Positions 43,784 through 52,728 of a stretch of 64,000 nucleotides of DNA are shown here, one piece after another. The notes below the pieces were generated by a model, which worked only from the letters and a program-made list of their open reading frames with translations, was not told where the DNA came from and ran no database searches. Each line of letters opens with the position of its first letter. Within the stretch, counting starts at the first letter, position 1. The position numbers and the translations under genes were made by a program. Origin of the DNA: CANLBN01 sp050633525. GTDB lineage: Bacteria; Pseudomonadota; Gammaproteobacteria; Pseudomonadales; Cellvibrionaceae. The stretch covers positions 1-64,000 of the forward strand of contig JBOEGR010000031.1 in the NCBI GenBank assembly GCA_050633525.1, written 5' to 3'.

Positions 43784-44179
43784 TCAACCATGTGCATCTA
43801 ATAAATGAAGAGTCTGATTATCCTTCAATTTTTGTGCCAAATTCAGAAATACATCTTCCGGTATTTGACGAATTAACTCTCCTGACTCCTTGTCTCTTAC
43901 ACGAACAATGGTTATTCCTGAGTCCTCATCAACGCTAAAATGAAGATCACGTTGAACGGATTGAACATATTCGTTTATTTCAGTTACAGCCTCCTCAATT
44001 TCGGTGGCCGCTGTCTTTTCAGGGTCCGGTTTTTTACTCACAACATCCTGTGGTGCCACTTCCTTTACCGGCAATTCTTTACCGTCAAGCGGTAACTCTT
44101 TTGCAGCATCGGCGCCCTGTGAAGAAGCAGCACGATTCACCACGGGAGGGCTTAACTGTGTTGGTCTTACTTCATTCAT
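43784..44179 (-). CDS. flaG: FlaG family flagellar protein
   Basis: A 131-residue protein of unknown mechanism; FlaG homologues affect filament length. The N-terminal half is Pro/Lys/Glu-rich and the C-terminal half has the conserved DLHFSVDEDSGITIVRVRDKESGELIRQIP segment. A GAGGT ribosome site precedes the ATG by eight bases. It lies between fliC1 and fliD, the conserved fliC-flaG-fliD order. Confidence 0.9.
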   Translation of the reverse strand: MNEVRPTQLSPPVVNRAASSQGADAAKELPLDGKELPVKEVAPQDVVSKKPDPEKTAATEIEEAVTEINEYVQSVQRDLHFSVDEDSGITIVRVRDKESGELIRQIPEDVFLNLAQKLKDNQTLHLLDAHG

Positions 44180-44199
44180 GGGTTAGTACCTCATACTTC

Positions 44200-44237
44200 A
44201 GTAGTCAAACTATTGAATACTCAATAGCTTGACTACT
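44200..44237 (-). terminator. Long stem-loop between fliC1 and flaG (terminator or mRNA stabiliser)
   Basis: Arms AGTAGTCAA-A-CTATTGA and TCAATAG-C-TTGACTACT form a 16-pair stem with one mismatch and a four-base loop ATAC, 18 bases after the fliC1 stop. There is no T tract after the stem, so it may limit read-through or protect the 3' end of the flagellin mRNA, and is not a standard terminator. Confidence 0.6.
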
Positions 44238-44255
44238 ATCAGGTTAGCCTAAATC

Positions 44256-46013
44256 TTAGTTCAGTAACGATAAGACCTGCTGTGGACGAGCATTCGCTTG
44301 CGCTAACATTGCCTGAGACGCCTGCTGTAGCACCTGCGCTCGACTTAACGACGCTGTTTCAGCAGCAAAATCTGCATCAACAATTCGTGATCGTGCTGCA
44401 GAAGTATTTTCAACAACATTCGACAAGTTAGATACTGTAAAGTCGAGACGGTTATTAACCGCACCCAAATCTGCTCGGGTTGAGTTAATCTGTTCTAGAG
44501 CGGCATCAATCACATCAATAGCATCTTGAGCACCACTGAGAGTAGAGATATCGATTCCATCAACAGAGTCACCTGAGCCTTCACTATTATTAGTTTCTAA
44601 CAAACCAGTAGATGCAAATGTCGCTGTACTTCCTGCAAAATCAATAGAGATTTCTGTTTCATCTACTGAGTCTAGACTGATCGTAGTATCAGTTGAGTTA
44701 GTCGTTGCAACAACACCGGTTTCTGCGGTTTTTGCATTAATCAGTGCTGCTAAAGCAATGGCTTGTTGTGTGCCAGTACCACCGGCAGCCATGCCACTCA
44801 GCGCAACATCATTGATAACCAAATCGCCTTCTGTAATAGCAGTGCTGGTAAGGGTACTACTCGTAATATCAGAGTCAGTCCTTGCTTGAATACCCAACCC
44901 CTGAACAACAGTATTGTAAACACCAGTACCAGTACCACCGGTTGTACCCGTGATAGCAACATCAATATTTTCAACTGAGGCATCTGTTATTTCAAAAGCC
45001 AACTGCGCTCTGTGAGTATCAGAAGCAACTAAACCAACATTTGCGATTGTAGCCGCACCGCCGTATGTTGCCGTAATAGACGCACTATTATCCGATGAAG
45101 ACAACTGAAGTTGACCGTCATCATTCAATTGAGCTGATATAGAGCCGCCCGTTATTTCATTAATCCTATCAACCAACTCATTCATACTGCCTGTTTCAGA
45201 TATCGTATACGCTTGAGATTGCGACTCTGAATCACTGACTGTAAGTACTAGAGTATTAGCACCACGCAATACGCCATCACCTGCCGCTGTTGCAGTCACT
45301 TCAATAAAGCTTGACGCTTCTACTCCACTGACCCTTTCATTAATGGTATTAATTAGATCACTCATATTTTCAACTGAGCTTAAATCACCGAGAGATTGTC
45401 CGTTAATCGATGCTGTACCACTGCCAGCAACAGATATAATATCGCCTAATTGAGACGCTGTTGTATTCATCTCTGCACCGACTAAATCACCGCCATTGCC
45501 AGCACCTAAACCTTTAGAGTCCAACTCACCTACCTCAACAGCAATAGTCTCGTTAGCCTGAGAACCAACCTGTAACGACAACTCACCTAAACTTCCGTCA
45601 AGAATTTTTTGGCCATTGAATGAAGTCGTCTCTGCAATACGATCGATTTCAGCTTTTAACTGCTGAACTTCCGCATCTAGTGTTGAACGATCAGAGTCAG
45701 AATAAATTCCGTTAGATGATTGGATGGAAAGTTCGCGCATACGCTGTAAGATGTTTGTTGTTTCATCTAGCGCACCCTCGGCAGTTTGGATAAGAGAGAT
45801 GCCGTCATTCGCATTACGAATGGCTTGGTCCAAACCACGAATTTGCGATGTTTGGCGATTGGCAATCGCTAAACCTGCTGCATCATCACCGGCTGAGTTA
45901 ATACGACGACCTGAAGCAAGACGCTCACTTGCCTGGTCCAGATCCGCACCTGAATTCATCAACTGACGCTGAGCGTTAAGTGATGCGATGTTACTGTTAA
46001 TCATTAAAGGCAT
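44256..46013 (-). CDS. fliC: Flagellin FliC (copy 1)
   Basis: A 585-residue filament protein. D0/D1 ends are textbook: INSNIASLNAQRQLMNSG with ASERLASGRRINSAGDDAAGLAIANR at the N-terminus and SRAQVLQQASQAMLAQANARPQQVLSLLN at the C-terminus. A long variable middle (about 180-490) includes two flagellin IN-type segments. Many Ser/Thr residues there are potential acceptors for the Maf-dependent glycan. A TAGGAGG ribosome site and a sigma-28 promoter are upstream. Its paralogue lies directly beyond. Confidence 0.96.
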   Translation of the reverse strand: MPLMINSNIASLNAQRQLMNSGADLDQASERLASGRRINSAGDDAAGLAIANRQTSQIRGLDQAIRNANDGISLIQTAEGALDETTNILQRMRELSIQSSNGIYSDSDRSTLDAEVQQLKAEIDRIAETTSFNGQKILDGSLGELSLQVGSQANETIAVEVGELDSKGLGAGNGGDLVGAEMNTTASQLGDIISVAGSGTASINGQSLGDLSSVENMSDLINTINERVSGVEASSFIEVTATAAGDGVLRGANTLVLTVSDSESQSQAYTISETGSMNELVDRINEITGGSISAQLNDDGQLQLSSSDNSASITATYGGAATIANVGLVASDTHRAQLAFEITDASVENIDVAITGTTGGTGTGVYNTVVQGLGIQARTDSDITSSTLTSTAITEGDLVINDVALSGMAAGGTGTQQAIALAALINAKTAETGVVATTNSTDTTISLDSVDETEISIDFAGSTATFASTGLLETNNSEGSGDSVDGIDISTLSGAQDAIDVIDAALEQINSTRADLGAVNNRLDFTVSNLSNVVENTSAARSRIVDADFAAETASLSRAQVLQQASQAMLAQANARPQQVLSLLN

Positions 46014-46101
46014 AATGGCCTCCTACTTCTTCGTTAAAGAACGCCAACCTTTGGGCTGACTGACTGGCGACGCCAGAAAAAATTTCTAATGTCTGAAGAG
46101 G

Positions 46102-46128
46102 ATATCGACGAAAAAGACGATGACTTTA
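46102..46128 (-). promoter_or_regulatory. Sigma-28 promoter of fliC1
   Basis: On the minus strand TAAA-N15-GTCGATAT. The -35 is perfect and six of eight -10 bases match, with exact spacing. It ends about 89 bases before the fliC1 ATG. Confidence 0.7.
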
Positions 46129-46291
46129 ATGAGCTACTGATATGAAAAAAGAGGGCTGAAAAAGGCTTATAAAAATAACTGATTGTTTTTATTGATAATT
46201 TTAAAAAGAATGCCAAATAGTTGACTTTTTTTATGGCTAAAAATGATTGGGATAGCAGATATTGAAAAAAAACCGTCTAAAAGGTAATGAA

Positions 46292-46315
46292 AAAAAGCGG
46301 ATCGCTCCGCTTTTT
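46292..46315 (-). terminator. Rho-independent terminator of fliC2
   Basis: AAAAAGCGGA and TCCGCTTTTT form a perfect 10-pair stem with loop TCGC, 28 bases after the fliC2 stop. It could work in both directions and isolates fliC2 from fliC1. Confidence 0.9.
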
Positions 46316-46343
46316 ATACATTATTAGTAAATAGTGCGAAATA

Positions 46344-48104
46344 TTAGCCCTGCAGAAGCTGTAGCACCTGTTGAGGTCGAGCATTAGCCTGAGCTAACAT
46401 AGCTTGTGATGCTTGCTGTAATACCTGAGCACGGCTTAAAGCAGCTGACTCAGCGGCGAAATCGGCATCCATAATTCGTGAACGCGATGCTTCAGTATTC
46501 TCTACCACATTAGCTAAATTACTCATAGTAAATTCAAGCCTGTTGTTCACCGCACCTAAATCAGCTCGAATAGCATTAATCTCTTCAAGTGCTGCATCAA
46601 GAACATCTAAAGAGTCTTGAGCTCCAGCCGCGGTTGCAATATCAATACCTGCAATAGAATCACCTACTGAATTAGCATTATTTGTTTCTATTAAACCTGT
46701 AGATGCTAATGTGGCAGTTGAGCCGGTAAAGTCTATTGATATTTCTGAACCATCCACCGAGTCTAAACTAATCGAAGTGTCAGTAGAGTCAGAAGTCGTT
46801 GCAACGACACCATGCTCTGCACTTTGTGCATTAATCATTGCCGCCAGAGCAATTGCTTGCTGAGAACCTGTACCACCAGCGGCCATGCCACTAAGAGCCA
46901 CATCGTTGATGACTAGATGACCTTCTGTAATAGCTGTACTCGTTGTTAAACTACCCGATATATCGCCATCAGAACGGACTTGGACACCTAAACCTTCAAC
47001 AACAGTGTTGTAGACACCACTACCCGTTCCCCCTGTTGTTCCCGTGATAGCAATATCCACACTTTCGACAGATTCATCTGTAATCTCAAAAGCTAACTGT
47101 GCCCGATAAGGTGTAGAAGCTACGAGCCCCGTATTCGAGATGCTCGCAGTACCACCATAAGTTGCTTCAATTGAAGCCCCACCTTGCGATTGTAATTCTA
47201 AGCGTCCATCATCGTTAATACTTGCCGTAATAACACCACCGGTTGTTTCAGCAATTCTATCGACGAGCTCATTCATACTACCCGTTTCAGAAATAACATA
47301 TGACTGACTATTTGATTCACCATCGACTAGTGCTAGCGTCATTGTTGAGGTACCACGCAATACACCATCACCTGCGGCAGTTGCTGTTACTTCAATAAAA
47401 CTCGAAACTTCAACTCCACTAACTCGCTCATTCATAGCATTTACTAAATCGTTTAAATTTTCAACTGAGCTTAAGTCTCCTAGGCTTTGACCATTGATGC
47501 TTGCAGTGCCACTACCCGCAACCGAAATTATGTCACCCAGCTGTGAAGCTGTCGTGTTCATCGGCACACCCACAACATCGGCGCTATTCCCTCCACCCAA
47601 AGAATCAGTATCCATTGCGGTAATACTCAAATCAATTGTATCACCAGACTCAGAACCTACTTGTAAGGTAACATCGCCCAAACTGCCATCTAATAAGGGC
47701 TGGCCATTGAAAGTCGTACTTTCTGCTATACGATCTAATTCTGCTTTAAGTTGTTGCACCTCTGCATCTAAAGTTGAGCGATCAGCATCAGAATAGATTC
47801 CGTTAGCGGATTGAATGGCGAGTTCTCGCATACGCTGAATGATGTTAGTAGTCTCATCCAATGCACCTTCAGCAGTTTGAATCATCGATACACCGTCATT
47901 CGCATTTCGGATAGATTGATTCAGACCCATAATTTGCGATGTCATCCGGTTTGCAATGGCTAAACCGGCTGCATCATCAGCTGCATTATTAACGCGTTTA
48001 CCTGAAGAAAGACGCTCCATCGCCTGATCTAATTCCATTCCTGATTTAACCAATTGCCGTTGGGAGTTCAATGACGATACATTGGTATTAATTACTAGTG
48101 GCAT
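46344..48104 (-). CDS. fliC: Flagellin FliC (copy 2)
   Basis: A 586-residue flagellin with the same ends as copy 1 (INTNVSSLNSQRQLVKSG; SRAQVLQQASQAMLAQANARP). The similarity to copy 1 continues through the middle domain, including the segment around TASQLGDIISVAGSGTASI, so the pair comes from duplication of the whole gene. It has its own terminator and a candidate sigma-28 promoter, so the two flagellins can be expressed separately. Which one dominates the filament cannot be read from sequence. Confidence 0.96.
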   Translation of the reverse strand: MPLVINTNVSSLNSQRQLVKSGMELDQAMERLSSGKRVNNAADDAAGLAIANRMTSQIMGLNQSIRNANDGVSMIQTAEGALDETTNIIQRMRELAIQSANGIYSDADRSTLDAEVQQLKAELDRIAESTTFNGQPLLDGSLGDVTLQVGSESGDTIDLSITAMDTDSLGGGNSADVVGVPMNTTASQLGDIISVAGSGTASINGQSLGDLSSVENLNDLVNAMNERVSGVEVSSFIEVTATAAGDGVLRGTSTMTLALVDGESNSQSYVISETGSMNELVDRIAETTGGVITASINDDGRLELQSQGGASIEATYGGTASISNTGLVASTPYRAQLAFEITDESVESVDIAITGTTGGTGSGVYNTVVEGLGVQVRSDGDISGSLTTSTAITEGHLVINDVALSGMAAGGTGSQQAIALAAMINAQSAEHGVVATTSDSTDTSISLDSVDGSEISIDFTGSTATLASTGLIETNNANSVGDSIAGIDIATAAGAQDSLDVLDAALEEINAIRADLGAVNNRLEFTMSNLANVVENTEASRSRIMDADFAAESAALSRAQVLQQASQAMLAQANARPQQVLQLLQG

Positions 48105-48283
48105 AACAGTCTCCTATTAAGATGTATTACCAATTGAACCCAGTTGCACTAGGTTACTAATCAAAAAAATAAAAATAATTACTTCCACACCTTCAATAGC
48201 AACGCTTATGCCAGAAATGAAAAAACCAATAAAATCAACACTTAACTTTAAAAATGGTAGAAAAAGACCTACACTAAAGAACC

Positions 48284-48310
48284 TTAGCGGCAAGGGATAC
48301 TGCAATTTGT
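48284..48310 (-). promoter_or_regulatory. Candidate sigma-28 promoter of fliC2
   Basis: On the minus strand ACAA-N15-GCCGCTAA: seven of eight -10 bases match but the -35 is poor. It lies 180 bases before the fliC2 ATG, further than for fliC1. Confidence 0.45.
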
Positions 48311-48349
48311 TGCCGCTTAAAACTTCTACTATTATTTAGAGAAAATAAA

Positions 48350-48649
48350 ATGAGTGTTAGCTTCTCCCAATTGCTACCTGAAATCACTGCATGCTTAAAT
48401 GAAATGAAAATTAACTGCAAAGAAGAGAAGTGGGAGGAATTTTATAAAAACGATGAAAAAAGACAAAAAATAATGAATCAATTGAAAGCAATAAAAACCA
48501 CTTCACATAAAGACAATATAGACTCTATAAAAAACGTAGTAAAACTAAATGAGGAAGTTATAAATTTGGTTGAATCGAACAAAGAAAATATAGAGAAGGC
48601 ATTATTAACAATCAAACGTAATAAAAAGAAAACATCATTTTATCAATAA
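48350..48649 (+). CDS. FliT-like small helical protein
   Basis: A 99-residue, highly charged helical protein. A first helix pair contains EEKWEEFYKNDEKRQKIMNQL and the C-terminal part reads VVKLNEEVINLVESNKENIEKALLTIKRNKK, the pattern of FliT-family chaperones (a LNEEI-type helix then a basic tail). It is encoded on the strand opposite to all neighbouring flagellar genes, ends three bases before the flgL stop codon, and is divergent from fliC2. It may be a chaperone for one of the late proteins. The ribosome site is weak (AGAGAA). No other identity was recognised. Confidence 0.6.
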   Translation: MSVSFSQLLPEITACLNEMKINCKEEKWEEFYKNDEKRQKIMNQLKAIKTTSHKDNIDSIKNVVKLNEEVINLVESNKENIEKALLTIKRNKKKTSFYQ

Positions 48650-48652
48650 TCA

Positions 48653-49918
48653 TTAAAGTCGACTAAATAACGTTAACTCACTTATCCTTAAAAAACTAGC
48701 TTGAGAAGCCTGTAAAATAAGTGTTTGTTGAGACAAACGGCTTGCAGCTTCAGCATAATCGATATCACCGATATCAGATAAAATTTCTTTTGAAACCAGC
48801 TCTGTATCTAAGTGCAACTCTTTTGTACTTTCTAAGGTATTATTACGGGCACCAATTTTAGTGACCGTCTCAGAAATACTTTCCTGTGAAGAAGAAAGGT
48901 TGGTGATACTTGAAGCAACGACACTTTCTATTCTATCGATAGACTCCTGAGATCCATCATGTGCATTCATTGCGTCTCGCAAACGCATCAATGTTGTTAA
49001 TACATCTTGCGTATCCGTAGAATCAACAAACAACTGATCTCCAGCTAGGCCTGCTCCGCTATCGGCAGAAGCAGGATTACCACTAATTCTAATACTAACG
49101 CCATTATAAATTAGCTCCTCACCTGCAGTATAAGGGTGGTTCGCTTCTATTATCTTTCCTGTCGACCGCTCTGTTACTGTAAAATTTTTCCCTGCCGGAA
49201 CAATATCAGTATCTTCATTAAATTGAATAATTATATCTTCAGGATAAAAATCATCGTAGGCACTTTGGTCAACGACTTGACCTATTGATATTGAAACAGG
49301 TGGATTTGAGCGATTATTAGGGTTTGCTGAAGTAATCACGTTATTACTGCCGCTAGGAACATCAACAAAAAGTGACTTACCTGAATCACTGACATCGATA
49401 TTAGTATTATTATCAATTTTAATTTGCATTTGACCTTCATCTCCTGCAAAACGAAAACCATTCACACTATCGCCTGTAAAAGCTGGGGAATCACTCTTAA
49501 AACCAGAAAAAATATAATCTCCATTTGAGTTACGAGTATTGACGATATTGAATAATTCATCTAAACGAGAGTCTACTTCAGATGCTAAAGCGGCATAATC
49601 TCCAGTTGATAGGCTTGCGGTATTACCTGCCTGAATGGCCAGCTCTTCAATACGTTGCAGTAAATTATTAGCGCTATCTAAGGTTGATTCTTCTAAAGAT
49701 AAATTATTTTCTGCAATCACAATATTTTTATTGTATTGCTCTACTAGAGCTAAATTATTATTGAGTTGTTGAATACGCGTAGCAGCGACGGGGTCATCTG
49801 CCGCACTCAATACGCGTTTTCCAGTTGATAGCTGTTCTTGTGTTTTATTAATAGCCTGATTTGCATCAGCCATGCTATTTCGTGCTAAATTATAAATATG
49901 TAAAGTTGAAATTCTCAT
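48653..49918 (-). CDS. flgL: Flagellar hook-filament junction protein FlgL
   Basis: Second junction protein (HAP3) between hook and filament. A 421-residue flagellin homologue with MRISTLHIYNLARNSMADANQAINKTQEQLSTGKRVLSAADDPVAATRI at the N-terminus and DIDYAEAASRLSQQTLILQASQASFLRISELTLFSRL at the C-terminus. It follows flgK by 22 bases and is the last gene of the flgF-to-flgL unit. Confidence 0.94.
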   Translation of the reverse strand: MRISTLHIYNLARNSMADANQAINKTQEQLSTGKRVLSAADDPVAATRIQQLNNNLALVEQYNKNIVIAENNLSLEESTLDSANNLLQRIEELAIQAGNTASLSTGDYAALASEVDSRLDELFNIVNTRNSNGDYIFSGFKSDSPAFTGDSVNGFRFAGDEGQMQIKIDNNTNIDVSDSGKSLFVDVPSGSNNVITSANPNNRSNPPVSISIGQVVDQSAYDDFYPEDIIIQFNEDTDIVPAGKNFTVTERSTGKIIEANHPYTAGEELIYNGVSIRISGNPASADSGAGLAGDQLFVDSTDTQDVLTTLMRLRDAMNAHDGSQESIDRIESVVASSITNLSSSQESISETVTKIGARNNTLESTKELHLDTELVSKEILSDIGDIDYAEAASRLSQQTLILQASQASFLRISELTLFSRL

Positions 49919-49940
49919 AGTAGTATCTCTACAATCATCT

Positions 49941-52673
49941 TTATAAGCTATTTAACAAACGGTCAAATAGTTCTCTTGCCGTATTAATCACCTGTGCATT
50001 GGCAGAATATAGTTGTTCAAAGCGAATTAAATCTGCAGCCTCTTCATCTAAATTCACACCAGATACTGAATCACGTAAACTTATAGTTTGATTTAACACC
50101 TGCTCAGCTGCCTCACGATTAAGTTCAGCAGAACTCGTTTTGATTCCCACCTCTTCAAGCAAACGATTATAGCTATCGCCATAAGACTGTGTTGCGACAC
50201 CCGCGCCTGAACCGGTAATCGTATTTTGTTGTTGTAACTCAACCAAGGCTAAACCGTTACGATTGTCTAGAGCCGCATCTTGGTTAAAATCAAGCGTAAA
50301 GGTATCTCCCACATCAGGATTTCCTGTAATGTTAGCCTGAATACCTAAGTATGCAGTTGATGCGGCAATAGTACCAAAAATAGCGCTTGGGCTTGGTGTG
50401 GTTGTCATTGCGATATTGTCAGCAAGGTTAACATCGATACGCCCACCCACAAGAACTTCGGTTGGGTTACCAGCTCCTGCCCCCGTCATAGTAACATCGG
50501 CATTAACACCATCATTGACCTCTATGACTTCCCCAACTGCAGCCTCTAACTCAATGGTCAAATCATCACCTTGCGTTGAGTGAAGTTGGACATAATATTC
50601 TGATGTAACTGAGTCATAAGCACTCACAGCATAAATACCTTGAGCACTTAAGTTAGCATTCTCATTAATTTGCTCTGCGAGATAATCATTAAAATCTTCA
50701 CCGCTATTAATTGCTGGATCTGGCACTGTAGAAGCAAGAGCACCCGCATCATACTCAACAAGATCTTCGCCATTCGCTGTAATTTGCAAGGGCACACTTA
50801 AAGAAACAGCAAAATCGCGCAATTCAAGATAGTTAAATGCGGTTGCACTCACACCATCAACATTATCTAGCAGGCCAGCAGTTGTACGCGCACTGTCATT
50901 TAAAGTGGAAAAAACATTTTGAGATGAGACAGCACCGGTATCTGGGTCTGTTGTCGTTAGGGTAAACGTCTCGGCAGGATATCCATTGACTCCAGCACCC
51001 ACGGCCACCTCTGTACTGCCTGCGGGCAAACCTAAATTTGCGCCATTGCTGACTACAGTTGTTAATCCACGATCACTTGAAAACAAGCTGTTTTCTATAC
51101 CCGGAACGTAAACTTGATTTCGAATAGGCGGATCAAGTTGTACTGGATTACCTGGATCAGAATTGTCTAAGATATCGTAGCTTGTTGAGGTAGTAAAACG
51201 AACCACTAGTGGAGGTGACATTTGTCCAGTCTGAGCAAATAAAGGTAATGCAACTCCAGCTGAATCAGTTAAACTTAAAACGCTACCAGCAGAAATAGTA
51301 GCCGAACCTAGATTACCTAAATTAGTATCAGTTAATAAAGGGCTCCCTAGCGCAATATCCGCAGGATTTAAGGGCGTACTAGAAAAATCGCGCGCACCGA
51401 CACGAGTGGGTTGAATTAAAAATTCATCTCCATTAGAAAATGTTCCTGAAGTAATATCAAAGGAAAGGCCCTCGAATTCAATACTAGCGGGAAATGCACC
51501 TGGTAAAATACCTGCAGCGACTTCAGTATTATCATCTAGGCGAGTCACCGTATAATTATTCGTACTATTGACTGACAAGCGATAGTCGCTATTACTTAAC
51601 TGCGTTATATCGGTGATAGATAAACTCACTATTTGATCAGAGGTTTGATTCTGATTACTAACTAACACTCTATCAAACGCGCTACTTTCGTGGTTTATAT
51701 CTCTAAAAAAGTTCTCACCAAAATTATTATTTAAAGTAATCCCTCTCTGATGTATTTCATTAAAGCCATCTGCAATCACTAAGCCTATACGTCCAAGATC
51801 ATTTAAGGCAGGACTTATAACGTTATTCTTAATATCAAGTAAACCTCCGATTTCACCTCCAGATAAAGAGTCCGTAATAGGTGACCTCACACCGTCTAAA
51901 TAAATTTCTGGCTCAAGCGGATTAAATTCGTTCGCATTTAAAATGAGGTTTGTTGCAGTAGCACCCGTAATCAATGGAAGACCGTTGCCTATGGATACGT
52001 TGACTTGATTATCTTGCTCCACTACTTGTATTGATGTTAATTCAGATAACTTACGTAATGCCTCATCACGCTGATCAAGTAAATCATTAGGAATGCTACC
52101 GGAATTGCCGATGCTATCGGAAATAGAGCGATTTAAACGGGCAACGGTGTCAGTTAATGTATTCATTGTATTAACTGCTGTTTCTAAACCTTCATTAGCG
52201 CTATCTTCAACATTGCTAATTCGTGTATATAAAGTATTAAAACGATTAGCTAAATTTTCTGACTCACTAATTAAAAGCTGTCTAGATGCTGTTGATGTTG
52301 GGTCATCACTCACATTTTGCAAAGCAGAAAAAAATGAATTTAAGCCCTCTGTTAAACCTGTTGATGTATTTGCTAATATATCGTTGACCTGTAGTATATG
52401 TTCACTATAAGCATTCATCTCCATACTCAAAGAAGTATCTTGACGAACTTGGTTAGTGACAAAATCATTCACCATTCGCTCTACACGTGCGGTGTACGAA
52501 CCGTTGCCAAGATAACCTATACCACTTGAGGTCCCACCTAAAGAATTAATTTCTGTTTTTTGGCGGCTATAGCCTTCCGTATTGGCATTAGCAATATTAT
52601 GGCCGGTAGTACGTATCGCGTTTTGACTCGCACGCAACCCACTGATACTTACACCTAATACATCGCTGCCCAT
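49941..52673 (-). CDS. flgK: Flagellar hook-filament junction protein FlgK, enlarged
   Basis: First junction protein (HAP1). N-terminal LGVSISGLRASQNAIRTTGHNIANANTEGYSRQ and the C-terminal LIRFEQLYSANAQVINTARELFDRLLNSL are conserved. The 910-residue length is well above the usual 550-680. The additional residues are in the exposed centre (about 350-800), rich in Thr, Asn and Asp, as in the oversized FliD of the same cluster. It is 22 bases before flgL. Confidence 0.94.
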   Translation of the reverse strand: MGSDVLGVSISGLRASQNAIRTTGHNIANANTEGYSRQKTEINSLGGTSSGIGYLGNGSYTARVERMVNDFVTNQVRQDTSLSMEMNAYSEHILQVNDILANTSTGLTEGLNSFFSALQNVSDDPTSTASRQLLISESENLANRFNTLYTRISNVEDSANEGLETAVNTMNTLTDTVARLNRSISDSIGNSGSIPNDLLDQRDEALRKLSELTSIQVVEQDNQVNVSIGNGLPLITGATATNLILNANEFNPLEPEIYLDGVRSPITDSLSGGEIGGLLDIKNNVISPALNDLGRIGLVIADGFNEIHQRGITLNNNFGENFFRDINHESSAFDRVLVSNQNQTSDQIVSLSITDITQLSNSDYRLSVNSTNNYTVTRLDDNTEVAAGILPGAFPASIEFEGLSFDITSGTFSNGDEFLIQPTRVGARDFSSTPLNPADIALGSPLLTDTNLGNLGSATISAGSVLSLTDSAGVALPLFAQTGQMSPPLVVRFTTSTSYDILDNSDPGNPVQLDPPIRNQVYVPGIENSLFSSDRGLTTVVSNGANLGLPAGSTEVAVGAGVNGYPAETFTLTTTDPDTGAVSSQNVFSTLNDSARTTAGLLDNVDGVSATAFNYLELRDFAVSLSVPLQITANGEDLVEYDAGALASTVPDPAINSGEDFNDYLAEQINENANLSAQGIYAVSAYDSVTSEYYVQLHSTQGDDLTIELEAAVGEVIEVNDGVNADVTMTGAGAGNPTEVLVGGRIDVNLADNIAMTTTPSPSAIFGTIAASTAYLGIQANITGNPDVGDTFTLDFNQDAALDNRNGLALVELQQQNTITGSGAGVATQSYGDSYNRLLEEVGIKTSSAELNREAAEQVLNQTISLRDSVSGVNLDEEAADLIRFEQLYSANAQVINTARELFDRLLNSL

Positions 52674-52728
52674 ATGATTACTCTACACAATCAGTTTGAA
52701 ATAAAAAATTACCATTTAATAATCATTT

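Larger units (their letters stand above)
46014..46343. other. Intergenic region between the two flagellin genes
   Basis: 330 bases without a gene. It contains the fliC1 sigma-28 promoter and the fliC2 terminator, which are listed separately, and otherwise A/T-rich sequence. Confidence 0.6.

Noticed and set aside
46034..46216. Small minus-strand frame of 60 residues upstream of fliC1
   Set aside because: Low-complexity Ser/Phe-rich translation that overlaps the fliC1 sigma-28 promoter; no ribosome site.
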